From the NCBI RefSeq assembly GCF_001742145.1, contig NZ_CP015749.1:2604001-2668000 (forward strand): 64,000 bases of DNA, given 5' to 3'. Numbering within the stretch: position 1 is the first letter of the stretch; each line of letters begins with the position of its first letter. The notes under the pieces are model-generated. The model worked only from the letters and a program-made list of their open reading frames with translations. It did not search any database and was not told the DNA's origin. This stretch comes from Pectobacterium parmentieri. Its GTDB lineage: Bacteria > Pseudomonadota > Gammaproteobacteria > Enterobacterales > Enterobacteriaceae. This document shows positions 34,944 through 42,864 of the stretch, in pieces. The translations under genes were made by a program, and so were the position numbers.

Positions 34944-35513
34944 CTAGAGCGAGACCTGTTTTAGCAACAGTTGCGCAACGTCCCTTGCGCTGTCGGCGGC
35001 GCTGTAATCGCCCATCACACGTGACATGGTGATTGCGCCTTCCATCAGTATCAGCAACTGTCTAGCCAAGGCTGACGATTGCTCGATATTCAATTGATCG
35101 GTCAGTTCAAGCGTATAATCCAGCAACTTTTGTTTATGAAGCCTGGCGATCTGGCGGATGGGATCAGCGGGGTCGCCAACTTCTCCGGCCGTGTTGATGA
35201 ATGCACAGCCACGAAACCCATCTGATTCGAACCAACCTTTGAGCACAGTGAACATATTCAGAATGCGATCTTGCGGCGTATCTGCTTTGTCGCATTCAGT
35301 TCTGAACCAGTGCATCCAGCGTATATCGCGTGCATTCAACGCCGCTGCTGCCACGTCATCTTTGGTCGCAAAATAGCGATAAATACTTTTCCGGGCTACG
35401 CCTGAGGTCTTCACCAGCAGGTCCATGCCTGTGGCATGAATCCCGTTCTGATAGATAAGTTGCTCGGCGGTCGCCAAGATTTTTTCTCGAGTGTCTGTCG
35501 GCTTTTTGTTCAT
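34944..35513 (-). CDS. TetR/AcrR-family repressor
   Basis: A 189-residue repressor. The N-terminal helix-turn-helix is G-I-H-A-T-G-M-D-L-L-V-K-T-S-G-V-A-R-K-S and continues I-Y-R-Y-F-A-T-K-D. The C-terminal half is the ligand-binding domain with G-C-A-F-I-N-T-A-G-E. The start M-N-K-K-P-T-D-T-R-E is preferred over the ATG at 35543, because a 12-base palindrome (35526-35537) would otherwise lie in the coding region. It is transcribed toward the inactivated DUF1348 gene it probably controlled. Confidence 0.87.
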   Translation of the reverse strand: MNKKPTDTREKILATAEQLIYQNGIHATGMDLLVKTSGVARKSIYRYFATKDDVAAAALNARDIRWMHWFRTECDKADTPQDRILNMFTVLKGWFESDGFRGCAFINTAGEVGDPADPIRQIARLHKQKLLDYTLELTDQLNIEQSSALARQLLILMEGAITMSRVMGDYSAADSARDVAQLLLKQVSL

Positions 35514-35525
35514 GAGCTTAATGTG

Positions 35526-35537
35526 GAACGATCGTTC
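35526..35537. promoter_or_regulatory. Palindromic operator GAACGATCGTTC
   Basis: A perfect 12-base palindrome 13 bases upstream of the TetR gene start, flanked by TG and TA. Its location suits autorepression by the TetR protein. Confidence 0.6.
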
Positions 35538-35585
35538 TACCAAGTCAAGCGGTGGCTGGAAAAACTTTTTTGATCAATTGGACTT

Positions 35586-36011
35586 TCAACGTGTCTCGCA
35601 AAATCCTCCCCTTTTCAGCAGAGGAATCAGATGATTTTCAGTAAGAGGGGCAAGTTTAATATGATTATACTGGCTCGACTCAAACCAGATCACTTCCTCA
35701 ATTTCTGCGGCAGGTTCAAAATAAGTTCTATCTGTCGATATGCGAAAAATATCAGCACATACCATATGCCCAGGCTCATTAGCCGCAACATCGGTGAAAC
35801 TGCCGACCGATACAAGCTCATCAGGTGAAACGATGAAGTTGAGTTCCTCTTTAAGCTCACGCACTAAAGCAGCTTCCGGAAGCTCCCCGGCTTCCGGTTT
35901 TCCTCCAGGCTGCATGAAGTAGTGAGTGCCACGTTTCCTCACTAACAGGCAACGTCCTTTAATGTCGGTGATAATCGCCGCTGCAATGTTAATTTTGCCT
36001 ATTGTGCTCAC
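35586..36011 (-). CDS. NUDIX hydrolase
   Basis: A 141-residue NUDIX enzyme. The NUDIX box reads G-K-P-E-A-G-E-L-P-E-A-A-L-V-R-E-L-K-E-E-L, with the R-E-x-x-E-E catalytic helix complete. The start is the GTG preceded by GGAGGG at 7 bases; an upstream ATG at 36044 has no ribosome site. The substrate (nucleotide or sugar-nucleotide pyrophosphate) cannot be told from sequence. Confidence 0.85.
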   Translation of the reverse strand: MSTIGKINIAAAIITDIKGRCLLVRKRGTHYFMQPGGKPEAGELPEAALVRELKEELNFIVSPDELVSVGSFTDVAANEPGHMVCADIFRISTDRTYFEPAAEIEEVIWFESSQYNHIKLAPLTENHLIPLLKRGGFCETR

Positions 36012-36124
36012 TGTCTTTCCCTCCGTATGCGGTTTACATTTCATCTTAAATTTTTATGTTCACCATCTCACTAAACAACCAAAGACCATGAACTATAAAA
36101 GGATATTATGATAAGCAATTATGT

Positions 36125-36590
36125 GTGTTATGTAACTTCTTAGATTCACACAGCACAGTACCTGGAGTTTCAGGAAAAGGAGGAGCGTCTATAATCCCTG
36201 GCTATGTATATATTCTGGTCAACCCGAGCATGCCGGGGTTGATTAAGATCGGTCGAACGCTACGCGACCCCCGTCTGCGGGCGCGTGAACTTTCCTCGAC
36301 GGGTATTCCAACGCCGTTTCAAGTGGCCTTCGAGCTGTTTGCCGAACAACATGAAACTCTGGAAGCGAGGATACACTGTGAGTTAGCAGATAATCCAACG
36401 AACAGATCTAACCTTCATTACTGCCGCAGATGAGGCATTCTTTCGACCGAAAGATGACATCCGTTCGAATGTGCATAAATTGGTGAATGACTACGATGTG
36501 TACTCTATTATCATGACGACAAACCTTTTCCATGATAAAGCACGCCAACGAATAGCGCGTGAGTATGAAGTGGAAAGGCATTTCGCCTAA
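36125..36590 (+). pseudogene. GIY-YIG nuclease-like (T5orf172/Mug113) gene with frameshift
   Basis: The first part reads P-G-Y-V-Y-I-L-V-N-P-S-M-P-G-L-I-K-I-G-R-T, with the G-Y-V-Y-I and K-I-G-R motifs of the T5orf172 branch of GIY-YIG nucleases. Near 36395-36420 the frame breaks and the rest continues in another frame: T-A-A-D-E-A-F-F-R-P-K-D-D-I-R-S through V-E-R-H-F-A to a stop at 36590. A short integrase fragment begins right at that stop. Confidence 0.72.
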
Positions 36591-36627
36591 AGTCAGAAGA
36601 CAACGCTTATAAACTTACCGATGGTGA
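36589..36627 (+). pseudogene. Tiny N-terminal fragment of a P4-like integrase
   Basis: AAAGTCAGAAG plus ACAACGCTTATAAACTTACC and GATGGTGA match the broken integrase at 27774-27817 except for one base change and loss of 14 bases between two CAGAAG repeats. It encodes part of the arm-binding motif Y-K-L-T-D-G. It marks the right limit of the accessory zone. Confidence 0.65.
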
Positions 36628-36912
36628 CTGTTGGGGCGGAATCAGGCAGGGCTGGGGTATGGAAAATTCCAGCGATAAATTCTGTGAGACAGAGGTTTCT
36701 GCACTAACACCGATCCTGACCGCACAGTGATCATGAATATAATTCATATTCGATGAAATTAACTCTCTTTCCCTCCTCCCATTACTCTGGCATAAAATAT
36801 GCAATATTAACTTATTAACAACATAAAAACCACTGAACAAGAAACAAACAAACACATTAAAATCAACAAATTGCTTCAGTTTTCATATCAAAATTTAGGA
36901 TACAAGAACGCG
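36591..36912. other. Upstream region of mesX
   Basis: Begins with the integrase fragment, then about 285 AT-rich bases with the mesX promoter. No MetJ box (AGACGTCT repeats) is visible. Confidence 0.45.
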
Positions 36913-37890
36913 ATGAACAAAGATTTTACATTTACGATTAAGAACAGTTGCTTCGATGAAAATTATAACCCCTCCGAAAATACGCGTATCACGACCAACT
37001 TTGCTAACTTGGCCAGGGGAAAGAATCGCCAGGAAAACTTACGTAACACGTTAGTGATGATCGATAATCGTTTCAATACATTGGCATATTGGGATAACCC
37101 TAAAGGCGATCGTTACTCTGTCGAACTTGAAATCGTTTCCGTTGAAATTGATATTGAAGGCAATGGCGACACCTTCCCGGCAATTGAAATATTGAAAACA
37201 AATATTGTCGATAAAAAAACGAATGAACGCATTGAAGGCATCGTAGGGAATAATTTTTCCTCTTACGTGCGAGATTATGATTTTAGCGTATTACTGCCAG
37301 AGCATAATAAGAGTCACCCCGGATTTAGCACGCCAGATAATTTTGGCGATCTGCATGGAAAATTATTCAAATGTTTCACAAATTCAAAATTTTACAAAAA
37401 CAATTTTAATAAACAACCCGTTATATGCTTAAGTGTTTCAAGTAAAAACACCTATCACCGGACGGGGAATCTGCATCCGGTATTGGGCATCGAATACCAG
37501 CAAAATGAACCTTCCTTGACCGACTATTATTTCGAAAAAATGGGATTACAGGCTCGCTACTTTATGCCTGCAAATAGTGTTGCACCTTTGGCTTTTTATT
37601 TTTCTGGTGATTTACTGAGCGATTACACGAATCTTGAGCTTATCAGTACGATCAGCACAATGGAGACTTTCCAAAAGATTTATCGACCTGAGATTTACAA
37701 CGCTAACGCGGCAGCAGGGCAATACTATCAGCCCAACCTGAACCATCAGGATCATTCATTAACAAAAATTGTTTATGACCGGGTAGAACGTAGTCAGTTG
37801 GCTATTGAGCAAGGGAAGTTTACTGAAGAGCAATTCATCAAACCCTACAAGAATATTCTTGAACAATGGTCTGCTCACTACGCGCTTTGA
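36913..37890 (+). CDS. mesX: MesX, accessory protein for methionine synthase (DUF1852)
   Basis: A 325-residue protein of the DUF1852 family, needed together with MesD for oxygen-dependent, folate-independent methionine synthesis. Recognisable parts are the start K-D-F-T-F-T-I-K-N-S-C-F-D-E-N-Y and R-I-T-T-N-F-A-N-L-A-R-G, Y-W-D-N-P-K-G-D-R-Y-S-V-E-L-E-I, and the end P-Y-K-N-I-L-E-Q-W-S-A. The ATG at 36913 is preferred to one 42 bases earlier because family members start at this point; the Shine-Dalgarno is weak. The metE-like gene follows after 27 bases. Confidence 0.88.
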   Translation: MNKDFTFTIKNSCFDENYNPSENTRITTNFANLARGKNRQENLRNTLVMIDNRFNTLAYWDNPKGDRYSVELEIVSVEIDIEGNGDTFPAIEILKTNIVDKKTNERIEGIVGNNFSSYVRDYDFSVLLPEHNKSHPGFSTPDNFGDLHGKLFKCFTNSKFYKNNFNKQPVICLSVSSKNTYHRTGNLHPVLGIEYQQNEPSLTDYYFEKMGLQARYFMPANSVAPLAFYFSGDLLSDYTNLELISTISTMETFQKIYRPEIYNANAAAGQYYQPNLNHQDHSLTKIVYDRVERSQLAIEQGKFTEEQFIKPYKNILEQWSAHYAL

Positions 37891-37917
37891 TTCAACAAAA
37901 ATATAAGGTCACCTGTT

Positions 37918-38949
37918 ATGAAAAGATTGCTACCCACTTCGACTGCTGGCAGTTTGCCCAAACCGTCCTGGCTCGCAGAGCCGGAGAAACTGTGGTCCCC
38001 TTGGAAATTACAAAACGAAGAGTTAATTGACGGGAAAAAAGATGCCCTCAGTTTGTCGCTGTTTGATCAACTGCGTGCAGGCATTGATATAGTCAGCGAT
38101 GGTGAACAAACGCGCCAACACTTTGTCACGACGTTTATTGAGCACCTTAGCGGCGTGGATTTTGAGAAACGTGAAGTCGTTAAAATTCGTAATCGCTATG
38201 ATGCAAGCGTACCGACCGTTGTCGGCGCAGTTGCACGTCAAAAACCCGTCTTTGTTGAAGATGCAAAATTCTTACGTCAGCTCACCAAGCAACCGATTAA
38301 ATGGGCTCTGCCAGGGCCGATGACGATGATCGATACGCTCTATGATAACCACTATAAAAGCCGCGAAAAACTGGCCTGGGAATTCGCTAAAATTCTCAAT
38401 CAGGAAGCGAGAGAGTTAGAAGCCGCGGGTGTGGATATTATTCAATTTGATGAGCCCGCTTTTAATGTCTTTTTTGATGAGGTGAATGATTGGGGTATCG
38501 CCGCGTTAGAAAGAGCAATTGAAGGGCTGAAATGTGAAACAGCGGTACACATCTGCTACGGATATGGCATCAAAGCCAATACCGACTGGAAAAAGACGCT
38601 GGGATCAGAGTGGCGGCAATATGAAGAAGCGTTTCCTAAACTGCAAACGTCCAATATCGATATCATCTCGCTGGAATGCCACAACTCGCGTGTTCCCATG
38701 GATCTGCTTGAACTGGTTCGCGGTAAAAAAGTGATGGTCGGGGCCATTGACGTGGCAACCAACGCCGTCGAAACACCAGAAGACGTCGCCGAGACGCTGC
38801 GAAAAGCACTTCAGTTTGTCGATGCCGACAAGCTCTATCCTTCAACCAACTGTGGCATGGCTCCTTTATCTCGCCGAGTAGCGACAGGCAAACTCAATGC
38901 GTTAAGTGCTGGCGCAGAAATCGTCCGAAGAGAACTCTTGGCTAAATAA
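37918..38949 (+). CDS. mesD: Core methionine synthase MesD (MetE C-terminal type)
   Basis: A 343-residue zinc enzyme corresponding to the catalytic half of MetE without the N-terminal folate half. Zinc ligands expected from MetE are visible as H211 and C213 (H-I-C-Y-G-Y-G), E253 (S-L-E-C) and C312 (N-C-G-M-A-P-L). MesD with MesX is reported to make methionine from homocysteine with a methyl donor that depends on oxygen and not on methyl-folate. AGGTCACC precedes the ATG. A strong terminator follows. The pair is one operon. Confidence 0.9.
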   Translation: MKRLLPTSTAGSLPKPSWLAEPEKLWSPWKLQNEELIDGKKDALSLSLFDQLRAGIDIVSDGEQTRQHFVTTFIEHLSGVDFEKREVVKIRNRYDASVPTVVGAVARQKPVFVEDAKFLRQLTKQPIKWALPGPMTMIDTLYDNHYKSREKLAWEFAKILNQEARELEAAGVDIIQFDEPAFNVFFDEVNDWGIAALERAIEGLKCETAVHICYGYGIKANTDWKKTLGSEWRQYEEAFPKLQTSNIDIISLECHNSRVPMDLLELVRGKKVMVGAIDVATNAVETPEDVAETLRKALQFVDADKLYPSTNCGMAPLSRRVATGKLNALSAGAEIVRRELLAK

Positions 38950-38989
38950 CGTTTTCTCACCGCTGCGAGATAAAATCTAAGCGGTGTAA

Positions 38990-39024
38990 GAATCCACCTG
39001 CGCGATGCAGGTGGATTCGTTTTT
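38990..39024 (+). terminator. Strong rho-independent terminator after mesD
   Basis: GAATCCACCTGC and GCAGGTGGATTC form a perfect 12-base stem with a 5-base loop, followed by GTTTTTG. It can also serve the convergent gene at 39047. Confidence 0.88.
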
Positions 39025-39046
39025 GCATTGTTGCTATCAATAGTGG

Positions 39047-39412
39047 TTATTCATCAAACCATTCAGCAAAAGTGGCTTCATAGGGTTGCTCGTCCGCACT
39101 AATATAAACAATTTTATTGTCTGAATGCCCTTTTGATGTTTCTCCATGAGGGGAGTGAAAGAACACGTAATCTTTAATCGTTGCCTGCCATTGCGTGCCA
39201 TCAGCCGTGTGATAATTGATGATAGTATCTTTATGACCTCCAGCTTTTTTGCCTTGATGCCAATGGAAAAACGCATTGCCATTATCGATAACTTCTGCGA
39301 ACCAGACGCTGGGATCGTTCCAGGTTTTATAGGCGATATACTTACTTGCTGTTTTAATGGCGGGGTTCACTAAAGACTGGTTAATGAAAACAGGATTCTT
39401 ATATTTACTCAT
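39047..39412 (-). CDS. Hypothetical protein, 121 residues
   Basis: A soluble Trp/His-rich protein with no family that I recognise. Motif-like parts are W-F-A-E-V-I-D-N-G-N-A-F-F-H-W-H and a second related-looking part Y-V-F-F-H-S-P-H-G-E-T-S-K-G-H; the two G-H-x-D segments (G-G-H-K-D, K-G-H-S-D) suggest an internal repeat. AGGATACTATC precedes the ATG. It is convergent with mesD and codirectional with the omptin gene. Confidence 0.62.
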   Translation of the reverse strand: MSKYKNPVFINQSLVNPAIKTASKYIAYKTWNDPSVWFAEVIDNGNAFFHWHQGKKAGGHKDTIINYHTADGTQWQATIKDYVFFHSPHGETSKGHSDNKIVYISADEQPYEATFAEWFDE

Positions 39413-39525
39413 GATAGTATCCTCTCAGGGTTATTTGTGATGTATATTACTGATGAACAACTTACTATTTAGTTAATATATAAGGAATTATTCTTATATG
39501 AAAAACACAAATAATTTACCGATAT

Positions 39526-40479
39526 TTAAAACGAATGCTGTATACCTAACGACAATGTATAATACTTATTATCCATCCCACTCCAATCTCCATCGTAATA
39601 TGTTGTACTGTCGGCAACTCGCCATTCCATACCACTTTTTGATTCCTCATTCCGGATATAAGCAGCCTCGGCATAGAATTTCGTTTGAGGCAGAATGTAG
39701 TAGCCTGCATTTAACACTGCCGAAAAATGCAGTGAGTTTCTTCCCTTAGTCCGAACAGTAAGATCTCGGGCATAATGATTGTCATTACTTTTTGCCTGAA
39801 CCAGGCTGCTGAATTTAAAAATCCCCCCAATTTCTAGATCTTTATGCCGCCAGGAGCCGATTAGTCCGATATAAGGCATACTGTAACGTTGTCGATACCC
39901 AAAGATTTTATCGCTATCGGGGATAGTGAAGATATCGCGTCCCCCTTGCCCATCGTCATAGTCAAAGTAACCGCCATACCCTGACCAGCTAAACGTGGTT
40001 TTTTGATAGCCTAGGGTGGCCCCAAATTTGTAATCCGGCGTTTTTATCATCCAGCCGATAAGATTCAGATCAATTTCGTTCGCATAATTCAAGTCGGTCT
40101 TTTTGTGGTGGCTCCAGTGAGACCAGCCAGTTTGATTATCATTAACCCAGTCATAATCATCCAACGTTCCATTTCCTGACGTAAGCGTCGTCCAGCCTCG
40201 AATTCCTGCCGTCAAATGAGAAAAAAGATCGTAGCTGAGATCGCCTTTCAGGATGACTGCACTATCTATTTTCCAGTCAAGCTCACTGGCTTTTTTTCCT
40301 CCATAAGTCGGGTGATAGATAAATTCTTTTGATTCCCCAGCTAAAAATCCTAATGCCAGACTACCTGTTAATGGGTGATTATTAGCCTGCCCCGCAAACG
40401 TCACTTCTGCTATCGTGAGCTTAGGTATAACAAGTCCGCTCGTTAGGATAATAAGAGTAAGCGGTATTTTCATTTTCAA
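39526..40479 (-). CDS. Omptin-family outer membrane protease
   Basis: A 317-residue beta-barrel protease that cuts between basic residues and can destroy antimicrobial peptides at the cell surface. A signal peptide precedes mature A-E-V-T-F-A-G. The catalytic residues expected from OmpT are present: D108 and D110 (T-L-D-D-Y-D-W) and D233/H235 (S-N-D-N-H-Y-A-R-D-L). The protein ends with an aromatic residue, H-S-F, as outer membrane barrels do. AAGGGA precedes the ATG. It faces the M20-LuxR regulator gene across about 540 bases. Confidence 0.92.
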   Translation of the reverse strand: MKMKIPLTLIILTSGLVIPKLTIAEVTFAGQANNHPLTGSLALGFLAGESKEFIYHPTYGGKKASELDWKIDSAVILKGDLSYDLFSHLTAGIRGWTTLTSGNGTLDDYDWVNDNQTGWSHWSHHKKTDLNYANEIDLNLIGWMIKTPDYKFGATLGYQKTTFSWSGYGGYFDYDDGQGGRDIFTIPDSDKIFGYRQRYSMPYIGLIGSWRHKDLEIGGIFKFSSLVQAKSNDNHYARDLTVRTKGRNSLHFSAVLNAGYYILPQTKFYAEAAYIRNEESKSGMEWRVADSTTYYDGDWSGMDNKYYTLSLGIQHSF

Positions 40480-41022
40480 TTCCCTTAATTATGTTTGTGT
40501 GTCTTTGCATACTGATTATTTTTATAATGTGATTATTTTTTAAAAACATCCAAATATCGCATCATTACGCCGATATAACTGGTCACAGAGGAATAGACGA
40601 GTAGAGGTAACGTGCAACGTTATTTCTCTACGTTTACGTAAATGATGTTTACGTACTATTCAGATTATTCAAATCTGAACCCTTTTCCATCACCTTTTCT
40701 CTGATTTATTGTTCACCCCCCGCAATTAAAATCGGGGAGGGATCACGGTATTAACCAGTGTTTAAACGTAGCTTTATCGTAGAAATCTGTGGGTGATTAC
40801 TTCGGCTCACCCCCAGAAAAGAAAAGTTAATGATTTGTTTTTAATTAACTTTTTACTTCCCCATGAATAACTTCACCCCCAGTAACGCATTTTTTGTGTA
40901 AAAAGGGGGGTGATATCGTTTTTTTATATTTACAGCATGATAAAGATCACGGTAAATACCGAGATACCATAAAAATAATTATTAACACCCTAATCATCGC
41001 GTTAACCATTTGGCCTTTTATT
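40480..41022. other. Divergent regulatory region omptin / M20-LuxR regulator
   Basis: About 540 AT-rich bases. It contains four TCACCCCC boxes (40713-40913, listed separately) and, nearer omptin, two TTTACGTA units (40634-40641 and 40649-40656 approximately) around AATGATG. A longer frame from 40894 enters the regulator gene, but the sequence before M-N-K-L-L-S is not protein-like in its relatives and has no ribosome site. Confidence 0.5.
40713..40913. promoter_or_regulatory. Four TCACCCCC boxes between divergent genes
   Basis: TCACCCCC occurs on the + strand at 40713-40720, 40807-40814 and 40873-40880 and on the - strand at 40906-40913. The last two face each other across 25 bases and could also form a hairpin in RNA; the first is followed by a GGGGAGG that can pair with it. 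The clustering between omptin and a LuxR-type regulator suggests operator sites. Confidence 0.55.
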
Positions 41023-42477
41023 ATGAATAAATTGTTAAGTTTCATTGCACAGCGAGAAGGTGAAGCAATAAATCTTCATCGGGAATTGGTTCGCCGCCCA
41101 GCAATTAATCCTGAGCACGGTGGTGAGGGTGAGGAAACAAAAGCGCGTTGGATAGAAGAATGGCTATATCATAATGGTCTGTGCCGCGTGCAGCGTATGG
41201 ATGCGTTAGACGTTCAGGCAAACAATAAGCTAAGGCCTAATTTAGTAGCACATTTTCTTCCACCAGAGTGCAAGCACACGCTGTGGCTAGTGACGCATAT
41301 GGATATTGCCGCACCAGGGCCACTTGAGCACTGGGTGAGCGATCCATTTATATTGCGCGTCGATGGCGACCGACTGTATGGCAGGGGCGTAGAGGATAAT
41401 AACCAGGGTATTGTTTCCGCTTTATTATTACTGGATGCCGTCAAGCAACTGAAGATAACGCCGCCAATGGGTATTGGAATTATTTTTACCAGCGCGGGTA
41501 TTACCGACTACACGAAAGGCATCGGACATATCCTGAATAAGACCCCACAGTTATTCCGCACTGACGATCTGATTGTGGTGCCCGATTATGGCAACGAGAA
41601 CGGCAGCATTATCGAAATTGGCGAAAAACGCAACGCCTGGGTGCGCATTGATGTCAAAGGTCGGGAATATCATGCTGGTTTTAGTGAAGGGCCGAATTGT
41701 TTTGAGGCAGCAGCTCGCTTTATTTATCGGTTGAAGCATGTACGTCGTCGCCATGCTTGTCCTGACCCATTTTTCTTCCCGCCCACATCAACGATAACCC
41801 CAACGCACTCTGAAACTAATTGTACGGGGCTAAACCACGTTCCTGCCAATTTTGTGTTTTACCTCGATATTCGCCTGATGCCAAACTGTGGGCTTGAGCT
41901 GGTGATGGAGGATCTCCAGCAGTTAGCCCGCCTTATTGAAAAACAGGAAAAGGTTTTGTTTACCTTTTCCTACGTGGAGATCACGCCAGATGCCCCCATT
42001 ACCTCTGGGCATTCGCCAGTAATTCGCATTCTTTCAGACGCCATAGAGAAAGAACTAGGGGTTACACCACGTCTGGTCGGGGTTGGTGGGGTGACAATGG
42101 TGTCTGTGATCCGTTCTCTGGGGCTACCTGTGGCGGTATGGGGGATTCAGCAATCCAGTAAGAACCAGATAAATGAAAGTATCAGCCTTAAAGCGCAGTT
42201 AGAACAAACCCGCATTTTTGCCCGAATGTTATACGCTTCTCCGCTAAAATTATCCAAGGTGACGGTGTCTCAATCGCTCCCCTGTGAAGGCGCAAAAAAT
42301 ATCACCCCTGCGGAACAGTCGGTCGCTATGTTGGTGGGGCTTGGCATGAATAATGAGAATATAGGTGAACAGCTCAATTTGAGTGTTAATACAATTCGAA
42401 CACACTTGAAAAATCTATACCGCAAAACGGGAGCACGTAATCGACGCGAGTTGCAGCGTTTGTTTATTTTGAAATGA
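41023..42477 (+). CDS. M20 peptidase-like domain fused to a LuxR-type DNA-binding domain
   Basis: A 484-residue protein in one open frame. Residues 1-410 follow the M20 (DapE/ArgE/carboxypeptidase) fold: T-H-M-D (H92, D94), R-G-V-E-D-N-N (D125) and P-D-Y-G (D188). The Glu-Glu pair that supplies the general base reads I-T-D (160-162), and the C-terminal metal His, expected where H-x-I-N-E stands in DapE, is N381 in N-Q-I-N-E. So the domain is probably not a working peptidase. Residues 427-484 are a LuxR HTH: I-T-P-A-E-Q-S-V-A-M-L, then N-E-N-I-G-E-Q-L-N-L-S-V-N-T-I-R-T-H. A peptide- or amino-acid-sensing regulator is the natural guess. The start is the ATG at 41023. Confidence 0.82.
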   Translation: MNKLLSFIAQREGEAINLHRELVRRPAINPEHGGEGEETKARWIEEWLYHNGLCRVQRMDALDVQANNKLRPNLVAHFLPPECKHTLWLVTHMDIAAPGPLEHWVSDPFILRVDGDRLYGRGVEDNNQGIVSALLLLDAVKQLKITPPMGIGIIFTSAGITDYTKGIGHILNKTPQLFRTDDLIVVPDYGNENGSIIEIGEKRNAWVRIDVKGREYHAGFSEGPNCFEAAARFIYRLKHVRRRHACPDPFFFPPTSTITPTHSETNCTGLNHVPANFVFYLDIRLMPNCGLELVMEDLQQLARLIEKQEKVLFTFSYVEITPDAPITSGHSPVIRILSDAIEKELGVTPRLVGVGGVTMVSVIRSLGLPVAVWGIQQSSKNQINESISLKAQLEQTRIFARMLYASPLKLSKVTVSQSLPCEGAKNITPAEQSVAMLVGLGMNNENIGEQLNLSVNTIRTHLKNLYRKTGARNRRELQRLFILK

Positions 42478-42581
42478 TCTTACCCACGTAAAGGTGGGCA
42501 CAGCCCTAAATGAGATTCTGGTTTTCAAACGGTTCTAGGTGAAAGCCACCACAAGCACTATCCGACGCCAGCCACCTTTGT

Positions 42582-42609
42582 AAAACAGCCCCTGAATGCA
42601 TACAGGGGC
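42582..42609 (-). terminator. Terminator of the dlt operon
   Basis: Read on the minus strand, GCCCCTG-TATGCATT-CAGGGGC is followed by TGTTTTA, 16 bases after the carrier-protein stop. Confidence 0.7.
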
Positions 42610-42625
42610 CGTCACCGCTTAAGGC

Positions 42626-42847
42626 TTAGCCGCGGTTCTCTTCAATGTAGCGAGCCAATTCTGCTGGGGTCTTCAGAACGGTAGCGACTTCAGTTGGCGG
42701 GATCACACAGCCGTAAACGTCCTGCACTTCCAGCACCAAATCGACCGCCAGAATAGAGTCGAGAATATCGGACTCAATCAGTTCATCATTAAAGCCCACT
42801 TTACGGGATAAGATCTTTTCAAACAGCGCGAGTATTTCTTGTTCCAT
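42626..42847 (-). CDS. dltC: D-alanyl carrier protein, DltC-like
   Basis: A 73-residue acyl-carrier-type protein. The phosphopantetheine attachment serine is S31 in I-L-D-S-I-L-A-V-D-L. It would carry D-alanine as a thioester from DltA to DltB. AGGAAAAATT precedes the ATG. It is the last gene of the operon and lies 17 bases after the DltA-like gene. Confidence 0.85.
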   Translation of the reverse strand: MEQEILALFEKILSRKVGFNDELIESDILDSILAVDLVLEVQDVYGCVIPPTEVATVLKTPAELARYIEENRG

Positions 42848-42864
42848 AATTTTTCCTGGGATAA

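Noticed and set aside
36700..36912. MetJ operator ahead of mesX
   Set aside because: No tandem AGACGTCT-like units are present.
40894..41022. N-terminal extension of the M20-LuxR protein
   Set aside because: The first ATG lies inside the TCACCCCC inverted repeat and lacks a ribosome site; the M20 domain starts properly at 41023.
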